A program made the translations under genes and the position numbers. A DNA stretch of 11,920 bases, taken from NCBI GenBank assembly GCA_023145125.1, contig JAGLEK010000279.1, positions 1 to 11,920 on the forward strand. The letters are read 5' to 3'. Shown here piece by piece: positions 6,777-11,920 of the stretch; position 1 is the stretch's first letter; every line of letters starts with the position of its first letter. The notes below the pieces were generated by a model, which had not been told where the DNA came from, made no database searches, and was given only the letters and a program-made list of their open reading frames with translations. Origin of the DNA: Bacteroidales bacterium (GTDB taxonomy: Bacteria; Bacteroidota; Bacteroidia; Bacteroidales; B18-G4).

Positions 6777-8054
6777 ATGAGGGACAGATCAAAAGGGAAG
6801 AACATCTGGATTATTGAGTTGCTGGCGCTTGTGAGCATTACAGTATTAGTTATTGGAACAGCTTTTCTGCTGATGCCCGCCGGCGATTATGATGAATTTG
6901 CGGATGTGGCCGAAGAGGAGATCGTGCACAGTATTGAATATGGGATCATTGTCGATTCCCTTGAGGTGATCCGGGATAATGTGAAACGCAATGAATTCCT
7001 GGCAGATATTCTGCTGAGGTATGATGTTGATTATAACCTTATCGATCAGATCGCCCGAAGCCCGCGCGATGTATTTGATGTGAAGAAGATCAGGGCCGGG
7101 TATCCTTATTCGGTAATCAGGTCACTTGATTCCCTGCAAAGCACACATTATTTTATCTATGAGCAATCCCCAACAGAATATGTTGTCTTTGACCTCCGGG
7201 ATACATTAATAATATATAAGGGTGAGAAAGAGCTTGAGCGCAGGCTGACTTTTTCTTCCGGCATCATTTCGTCATCTTTATGGAATACACTGGTTGATAA
7301 TGGTGCTGATCCTAACCTCGCTAATGAATTGTCGGAGATCTACGCCTGGACCATAGATTTCTTCGGAATACAGAAGGGCGATAACTTCAGGGTGATCTTT
7401 GAAGAACTGTATGTTGAGGATGAGTATATCGGACTGGGGAAGGTGATTGCCGCAAATTTCAATCATATCGGCCACGACTATTATGCATGCTTTTTTGAAC
7501 AGGACAGCACCGGGGATTATTATGATGATGAGGGGGGGAGCATGCGCCGCACTTTTCTGAAAGCCCCATTACGTTATCGCAGGATCAGCTCCGGGTTTTC
7601 ATACAGCCGTATGCACCCTGTGTTAAAATACAGAAGGCCTCACCTTGGGGTTGATTATGCTGCTCCGACCGGCACGCCCGTGCTGGCTGTCGGGGATGGT
7701 GTTGTAACATTTGCAGCATACACAAAGCAGGGCGGCCATACAGTTAAAATAAAGCATAACGGCACTTACTCAACTGCTTATTGTCATTTTTCCGGATATG
7801 GCAAAGGCATAAAGCAGGGTGTCCATGTGACGCAGGGGCAGGTTATCGGCTACGTTGGCACTACAGGCCTTTCCACCGGGCCTCATCTTGATTTCCGTTT
7901 TTACAGGAATGGTAAGGCTCTTGATCCGCTTAAAGTGAAGTCACCACCTGCAAAACCTGTTGACTCAGCCTGTTTTGAGATCTATCACAGCTATTGCGAC
8001 AGCCTGATCGCAGAATTAGACAGCATTCCTGTTCTTCCGCAAATTACTGATTGA
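6777..8054 (+). CDS. Membrane-anchored M23 (LytM-type) murein endopeptidase, Csd3/MepM-like
   Basis: This 425-residue protein has one N-terminal membrane anchor (about 10-33) and a periplasmic body. Residues about 70-115 resemble a LysM/OapA-like module. Residues about 155-240 resemble the Csd3 second N-terminal domain, with SSLWNTLVDNG and a GD-x-F motif. Residues about 265-390 are the M23 catalytic domain. The zinc-site residues His289 and Asp293 (HLGVD) are present, as are His337 (YCHF) and His370 in GPHLD. The usual HxH is HxD here, with Asp372 in place of the second His, a zinc ligand in LytM. Relatives such as MepM and Csd3 cut peptide cross-links to allow wall growth or shape. The ATG at 6777 places the anchor correctly. 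The stop overlaps the convergent membrane-protein gene by 11 bases. Confidence 0.92.
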   Translation: MRDRSKGKNIWIIELLALVSITVLVIGTAFLLMPAGDYDEFADVAEEEIVHSIEYGIIVDSLEVIRDNVKRNEFLADILLRYDVDYNLIDQIARSPRDVFDVKKIRAGYPYSVIRSLDSLQSTHYFIYEQSPTEYVVFDLRDTLIIYKGEKELERRLTFSSGIISSSLWNTLVDNGADPNLANELSEIYAWTIDFFGIQKGDNFRVIFEELYVEDEYIGLGKVIAANFNHIGHDYYACFFEQDSTGDYYDDEGGSMRRTFLKAPLRYRRISSGFSYSRMHPVLKYRRPHLGVDYAAPTGTPVLAVGDGVVTFAAYTKQGGHTVKIKHNGTYSTAYCHFSGYGKGIKQGVHVTQGQVIGYVGTTGLSTGPHLDFRFYRNGKALDPLKVKSPPAKPVDSACFEIYHSYCDSLIAELDSIPVLPQITD

Positions 8055-8499
8055 TCAGCTTTTTCTCAGTAAGCCTTGCTCTTCTTTTTTTGCCAAATGG
8101 AAATGCGATCAGAAACAATAAGATCAAGAGGGTATGGACAAGAATGTCAGGAAGATAAAAACCCGCAATAGCCAATTCCAGGATGAGAAATGTAATGGCT
8201 GAAATGGTATAGATGTAAAAGCCAAGTTTTTGTACTTTCCACATGAGAAGGATCCCAATAAAAGCAGAGAAAAAGATAATAAAGCCTGAGATAGAAAACA
8301 GGAAGAAGTTCAGGCGGGAAAGATCATATAGCTGAAGATATTCATTCAGGATGCCACTGATCCCTGTTGAATAAAGCATTCCCAGCAAGAACAAAAGTGA
8401 AAACAGGCTGGTATATGTAAAACCTATAACACAAAGGAATCCCAGGAATAAAGGCCTTTTGGGTTTACCTGTTTTTGAATTTTTTTCTGTATCAGTCAT
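8044..8499 (-). CDS. Small four-helix membrane protein, function unknown
   Basis: This 151-residue protein has a charged N-terminus (KPKRP at 12-16) and four predicted membrane helices at about 18-42, 64-86, 93-114 and 118-135. It ends in a basic tail. It shares KPKRP, LC near the start of helix 1, and MWKVQKLGFYIYT (86-98) with the upstream neighbour, so the two look like tandem paralogues. I do not recognise a functional family. The ATG at 8499, 13 bases after the neighbour's stop, is preferred over an in-frame TTG at 8553 that would overlap the neighbour by 41 bases and put a polar Cys-containing stretch first. Its 3' end overlaps the convergent M23 gene by 11 bases. Confidence 0.78.
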   Translation of the reverse strand: MTDTEKNSKTGKPKRPLFLGFLCVIGFTYTSLFSLLFLLGMLYSTGISGILNEYLQLYDLSRLNFFLFSISGFIIFFSAFIGILLMWKVQKLGFYIYTISAITFLILELAIAGFYLPDILVHTLLILLFLIAFPFGKKRRARLTEKKLINQ

Positions 8500-8512
8500 T
8501 TGTAGATCAGGC

Positions 8513-8941
8513 CTAGCGCATAAATTGCAGGTTTCTGGCGTATAAATATACAAATAATGCCGTGAGTATGATATTCATTATGGGATTGGTCTCCCCCCCG
8601 AAATAGATTAAAGGCACTACCAGGTAGATCAACTGGGATGAGGTATACAGGTGAAATCCTATTTTCCGGAGGTTCCACATCATTATGGCACCCAGTACCG
8701 ATGATGCAGATAAGACAAAAGAGATCAGGAAAAAATCCCTGGGGGCATTCAGCAGGAAAGCTGCTTCAGGCATATTTGCATATACATTACGCATGATCTC
8801 CATGGTGTTCTCATAATTCAAGGCAACCATTAAGAAGCCAAAAACGCCCAGGCCACTGCCGATGAAGGTCAGGATGCAGAGGATCGTTAGCAGTTGCGGC
8901 CTTTTGGGCTTGCTTTCCGTTATATTTTGTTGTTCTTCCAT
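8513..8941 (-). CDS. Small four-helix membrane protein, paralogue of the downstream gene
   Basis: This 142-residue protein has KPKRP at 11-15 and helices at about 17-41, 70-90, 94-114 and 119-135. The loop between helices 1 and 2 is long (about 42-69). The conserved block MMWNLRKIGFHLYT (87-100) sits at the helix 2-3 turn, as in its neighbour. No catalytic motif is seen and the function is unknown. A DoxX-like or other small integral-membrane family would be conceivable but cannot be supported. The ATG at 8941 has no Shine-Dalgarno sequence. I find no clear promoter in the 50-base gap to hutH, which is mostly taken by a hairpin, so transcription may come from read-through or from inside hutH. 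Confidence 0.8.
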   Translation of the reverse strand: MEEQQNITESKPKRPQLLTILCILTFIGSGLGVFGFLMVALNYENTMEIMRNVYANMPEAAFLLNAPRDFFLISFVLSASSVLGAIMMWNLRKIGFHLYTSSQLIYLVVPLIYFGGETNPIMNIILTALFVYLYARNLQFMR

Positions 8942-8953
8942 ATGTAAAAGGAT

Positions 8954-8993
8954 GACCTCACAGGTTCAGGATCTGTGAGGTCTGTGTTTTTTT
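8954..8993. terminator. Strong hairpin with T-run, after hutH
   Basis: GACCTCACAG (8954-8963) pairs perfectly with CTGTGAGGTC (8973-8982) across a 9-base loop. A seven-T run at 8987-8993 follows on the plus strand. On the minus strand the hairpin sits just after the hutH stop but is followed only by a weak U-tract (CCTTTTAC). It most likely ends hisS-hutH transcripts, and it would also stop plus-strand (antisense) transcription. Confidence 0.75.
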
Positions 8994-10515
8994 ATTCCAA
9001 ACTGCCAACCACCTTTTCAACTTCATTCAGGATCTCGCATGATTTCACCAGATCCTTCATGGCATTGTGGTCGTTGTACAATGGCCTGTCGATATCGAGG
9101 AATTCCACATGCCTTCTCACCACTTCCTTAGCTTTCGTTACTCCTTTACCAAAACTATATTCCCTGAAGTCGAGGGCCTGGGCTGCGGCCATGATCTCAA
9201 TGCCGAGGATGCCATAGGCATTGTCGAGGATCTGAAAATTCTTAATGGCCGTGTTCATTCCCATGGAAACAAAGTCTTCCTGGTCGGCGGCAGCCGGAAT
9301 GGATTGTATGGAAGCGGGTGCTGACAGTATCCTTTGTTCCACGATCTGCATGTCGGCAGTATACTGGCTGAGCATGAGCCCGGAGAACATGCCTGCACCT
9401 TTGGTGAGGAATGCCGGCAATCCAACGCTGAGAGCAGGATTGTTAAGCCTGTTCATCCTTCGTTCGGACATAATGCTGATCATAGTGATGGCGACACCTG
9501 CCATGTCCATGGGCAGGGAAACAGGAGAGCCCTGAAAATTAGCTCCCGACAGCTGCATATTTTCTTCCGGAAAAAATATTGGGTTGTCACCCACACCATT
9601 GAGTTCGATCTCCACCTGTGAGCGGCCATAAGCAAGTGCATCATGGGCAGTTCCGATCACCTGTGGTGTCGATCGCATTGAATAGGCATCCTGAACTTTA
9701 CATGCGATCCTGTTTTCTTTCAGGTCGCCACCATCTACCATTTTATTAATGGCATTGGCGCTTCTTATTGCACCCTTGAAGCCTCTTACTTCGTGTAATC
9801 TGGGTGTGTATGGTTTCATGTTGGCTTTGAGTGCTTCCAGCGACATGGCTGCACCGATCTCAGCCTGTTTCAGCCAGTTGTTGGCATCATACAGGAAGAT
9901 GGCGCTCATGGCGGTTAATACATTTGAACCGTTGATGGTGGCCAGCCCGTCGCGGGCCTCTAGTCCGGGAATGGGGATGCCAGCGCGTTCAAGGGCTTCT
10001 TTTCCTTCATATATCTCCCCTTCAAAATATGCCTGCCCTTCCCCCATCATCAGCAGGGCGATCTGCGACATTGGGGCGAGGTCGCCGGATGCGCCAACGG
10101 ATCCTTTCTGGCATACCCATGGTGTAACTCCTTTGTTGAGCATGTCGACAAGTGTCTGTGTGATCTCCGGACGACAGCCGGAGTTACCGTGTGCATGCAC
10201 GTTGATCCTGCCAAGCATAGCTCCACGCACGTATTCAAGCGGCATGGGTTCTCCGATACCGGCAGCGTGGTTGTAGATGAGGTATTTCTGAAAATCCTTT
10301 ACCTGGTCGTCGTCGAGGACGACTTCTGAGAACTCACCAATGCCAGTGTTTACACCGTACATTATCTCATGGGCCTCGATCTTATTCTCGAGCATGGTCC
10401 TGCATTTGATTATGCGCTCAACAGCTTCGGGGTGAAGTTCTACTTTTTCGTTATTGCGAGCTACGTTTACAACGTCTTCAATGGTGAGCCCGGCACCTTT
10501 TATTATTAATGTCAT
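8992..10515 (-). CDS. hutH: Histidine ammonia-lyase (HAL/PAL family)
   Basis: This cytoplasmic MIO-dependent lyase most likely converts L-histidine to trans-urocanate and ammonia, the first step of histidine breakdown. At 507 residues it matches the family's usual length. The self-cyclising Ala142-Ser143-Gly144 triad lies in GSVGASGDLAP. Other active-site residues line up with Pseudomonas putida HAL: Tyr53, His83, Asn195, Gln275, Tyr278, Arg281, Phe327 and Glu413. Ser82 of HAL is Asn here (YNHAAGIG), and the residue two after Glu413 is Phe where HAL has His. Keeping His83 and Glu413 favours histidine over phenylalanine or tyrosine, but a related aromatic lyase or aminomutase cannot be excluded. 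The ATG overlaps the hisS stop by four bases. No hutU, hutI or hutG is in the window. A hairpin follows the stop. Confidence 0.9.
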   Translation of the reverse strand: MTLIIKGAGLTIEDVVNVARNNEKVELHPEAVERIIKCRTMLENKIEAHEIMYGVNTGIGEFSEVVLDDDQVKDFQKYLIYNHAAGIGEPMPLEYVRGAMLGRINVHAHGNSGCRPEITQTLVDMLNKGVTPWVCQKGSVGASGDLAPMSQIALLMMGEGQAYFEGEIYEGKEALERAGIPIPGLEARDGLATINGSNVLTAMSAIFLYDANNWLKQAEIGAAMSLEALKANMKPYTPRLHEVRGFKGAIRSANAINKMVDGGDLKENRIACKVQDAYSMRSTPQVIGTAHDALAYGRSQVEIELNGVGDNPIFFPEENMQLSGANFQGSPVSLPMDMAGVAITMISIMSERRMNRLNNPALSVGLPAFLTKGAGMFSGLMLSQYTADMQIVEQRILSAPASIQSIPAAADQEDFVSMGMNTAIKNFQILDNAYGILGIEIMAAAQALDFREYSFGKGVTKAKEVVRRHVEFLDIDRPLYNDHNAMKDLVKSCEILNEVEKVVGSLE

Positions 10516-11876
10516 TTTAATTTTTTAATGAGTTCATGTTCTGTTAACTGTTCCTGCTCGCCTTTATTCATATTCTTGAGCATGAATTTCTTGTTCTTTA
10601 TCTCTTCAGTGCCGGCCATGACAATGAAGGGGATGCCTTTGTTGTTGGCCCAGCCCAGTTGCTTCTTCATCCTGGCTGCATCAGGATAAAGCTCTGCATT
10701 GATGCCTGCTTTCCTGAGTTTATCGATAACAGGCAGGCAGTATTTTACCTCTTCATCTCCAAAGTTTACGAACATGACCTTTGAGGATGCCTGATAAGCT
10801 TCGGGGAATCCATTGAGTTCCATTAGTACATCGTAGATCCTGTCGGCACCGAATGAGATGCCAACTCCCGATACGCCTTCCAGCCCGAATACACCTGTGA
10901 GGTCGTCATATCTTCCCCCACCGCAGATGCTGCCCATGGCCACATCGACAGCTTTTACTTCGATGATGGCACCGGTATAATAATCCAATCCGCGTGCAAG
11001 GGTGAGGTCCAGCTCAAATTTCGTGTTGATGCCAAGGTCTTTAAGATGGCACATCACGGCCTTGGTTTCTTCGCAACCTTTTAGTCCGGTAGGCGAATCC
11101 TTCAGGATATCCATCAGCAATGGGAATTTCTCTTTTAGTTTCCCTTCCATACTCAGGATGGGCTGAAGTTTGTCAATGGCCTTTTTTGAAATGCCTTTGG
11201 CCAGCATTTCCTCATTGACCTTGTCAATGCCTATCTTGTCGAGTTTGTCCATGGCCACGGTGATATGCCCGAAATTATTTGATTCACCGATCACTTCGGC
11301 AATGCCTGCAAGGATCTTCCTGTTATTTAGTTTTACGATGGCTTTGATCCCCAGCTTTGTAAAGACATCATCGATGATCTGTATCAGCTCCACTTCGTTG
11401 AGCAGTGAATCGCTGCCTATCACATCCACATCACATTGGAAGAATTCGCGGTATCGTCCTTTTTGGGGCCTGTCGGCACGCCATACCGGCTGTATCTGGT
11501 AACGCTTGAAAGGAAATGAGATATCGTTCCTGTGTTGTACCACGTAACGGGCGAATGGGACGGTAAGGTCGTATCGCAGCCCTTTTTCACTGATCTGCCT
11601 GGTGAGGCCTGCCTGGTCTTTATTTTCCAGGGTGGCATCATCCACTTTTTCCAGGTAGCTGCCGGAATTCAATATTTTAAAAAGCAAACGGTCGCCTTCA
11701 TCGCCGTATTTACCTATCAGCGTGGACAGGTTTTCCATGGCAGGAGTTTCGATAGGCTGGTATCCGTAGTTGCAAAAAACACCCTTAATAGTATCGAAGA
11801 TATAGTTCCTTCTCACCATTTCGATAGGGGAGAAGTCGCGTGTTCCTTTGGGGATGGATGGTTTTTGTGCTGCCAT
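10512..11876 (-). CDS. hisS: Histidyl-tRNA synthetase
   Basis: This cytoplasmic class II synthetase attaches histidine to tRNA-His. The 454-residue protein begins PKGTRDFSP (9-17, motif 1 region) and carries motif 2 at about 125-150 (QPVWRADRPQKGRYREFFQ). The histidine-specific motifs LARGLDYYTG (293-302) and GGGRYDDL (319-326) are intact, followed by motif 3 GVGISFGADRI (337-347). An anticodon-binding domain occupies about 365-454. The active-site segments look intact, and the 230-260 stretch is an ordinary helical insertion. The ATG at 11876 matches the family N-terminus. The stop overlaps the hutH start (ATGA), so the two are probably translated as a coupled pair. Confidence 0.96.
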   Translation of the reverse strand: MAAQKPSIPKGTRDFSPIEMVRRNYIFDTIKGVFCNYGYQPIETPAMENLSTLIGKYGDEGDRLLFKILNSGSYLEKVDDATLENKDQAGLTRQISEKGLRYDLTVPFARYVVQHRNDISFPFKRYQIQPVWRADRPQKGRYREFFQCDVDVIGSDSLLNEVELIQIIDDVFTKLGIKAIVKLNNRKILAGIAEVIGESNNFGHITVAMDKLDKIGIDKVNEEMLAKGISKKAIDKLQPILSMEGKLKEKFPLLMDILKDSPTGLKGCEETKAVMCHLKDLGINTKFELDLTLARGLDYYTGAIIEVKAVDVAMGSICGGGRYDDLTGVFGLEGVSGVGISFGADRIYDVLMELNGFPEAYQASSKVMFVNFGDEEVKYCLPVIDKLRKAGINAELYPDAARMKKQLGWANNKGIPFIVMAGTEEIKNKKFMLKNMNKGEQEQLTEHELIKKLK

Positions 11877-11892
11877 GGGTTTGTGTTTGGTG

Positions 11893-11900
11893 CAAAAGTA
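11893..11900 (-). promoter_or_regulatory. hisS: Putative -7 element for the hisS-hutH operon
   Basis: The minus strand reads TACTTTTG, an exact TAnnTTTG match 16 bases upstream of the hisS ATG. The leader would be only about 12 bases. The -33 element would lie outside the window, so it cannot be checked. Confidence 0.45.
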
Positions 11901-11920
11901 AGGATTTTTAAAGATACTGG

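Noticed and set aside
8500..8553. N-terminal extension of the small membrane protein from TTG 8553
   Set aside because: It would overlap the upstream gene by 41 bases and add a polar Cys-containing stretch. The ATG at 8499 aligns with its paralogue.
9749..10276. A 175-codon plus-strand frame antisense to hutH
   Set aside because: It lies over the conserved core of hutH and has no recognisable protein features.
1..11920. CRISPR array, defence island, prophage, insertion sequence or tRNA gene
   Set aside because: I saw no spaced repeat array, transposase, integrase, phage protein or cloverleaf. Gene content and style are uniform housekeeping and envelope functions.

Overview
This window looks like ordinary core chromosome from a member of the Bacteroidota, probably near Bacteroidales/Marinilabiliales. 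The evidence is protein style (short-type ProRS, head-GIN lipoprotein, M23 protease with a Csd3-like N-terminus), near-absence of Shine-Dalgarno sequences, and several upstream boxes matching the Bacteroidota -7 element TAnnTTTG. I saw no tRNA, rRNA, CRISPR array, insertion sequence or recognisable defence system. The finer taxonomy is inference.

Layout, left to right. (1) Positions 1-1379, minus strand: a large Tyr/Gly-rich lipoprotein, cut by the left edge, with the only strong Shine-Dalgarno site here. (2) proS, plus strand, divergent from it. (3) A 7-bp tandem repeat fills the 31-base gap to a convergent minus-strand pair: an outer-membrane PagL/acyloxyacyl-hydrolase-like protein followed 9 bases later (ATG start) by a head-GIN (DUF2807) lipoprotein. 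(4) Divergent from these, a plus-strand mazG-PAP2 phosphatase pair joined by a 4-base overlap, then a membrane-anchored M23 endopeptidase with its own likely promoter. (5) The M23 gene ends 11 bases inside a convergent minus-strand pair of small four-helix membrane proteins that look like paralogues. (6) A strong hairpin separates these from a minus-strand hisS-hutH operon, again joined by a 4-base ATGA overlap.

The genes fall into two themes. One is housekeeping: two aminoacyl-tRNA synthetases, a dNTP-pool pyrophosphohydrolase and histidine ammonia-lyase. The other is cell envelope: two lipoproteins, an outer-membrane barrel, a PAP2 phosphatase, a murein endopeptidase and two small membrane proteins. 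The best leads are motif departures in otherwise recognisable enzymes (ProRS zinc ligands, PagL catalytic Glu, M23 HxH), the coupling of histidine charging to histidine breakdown, and the uncharacterised lipoprotein. No convincing new multi-gene system is visible.
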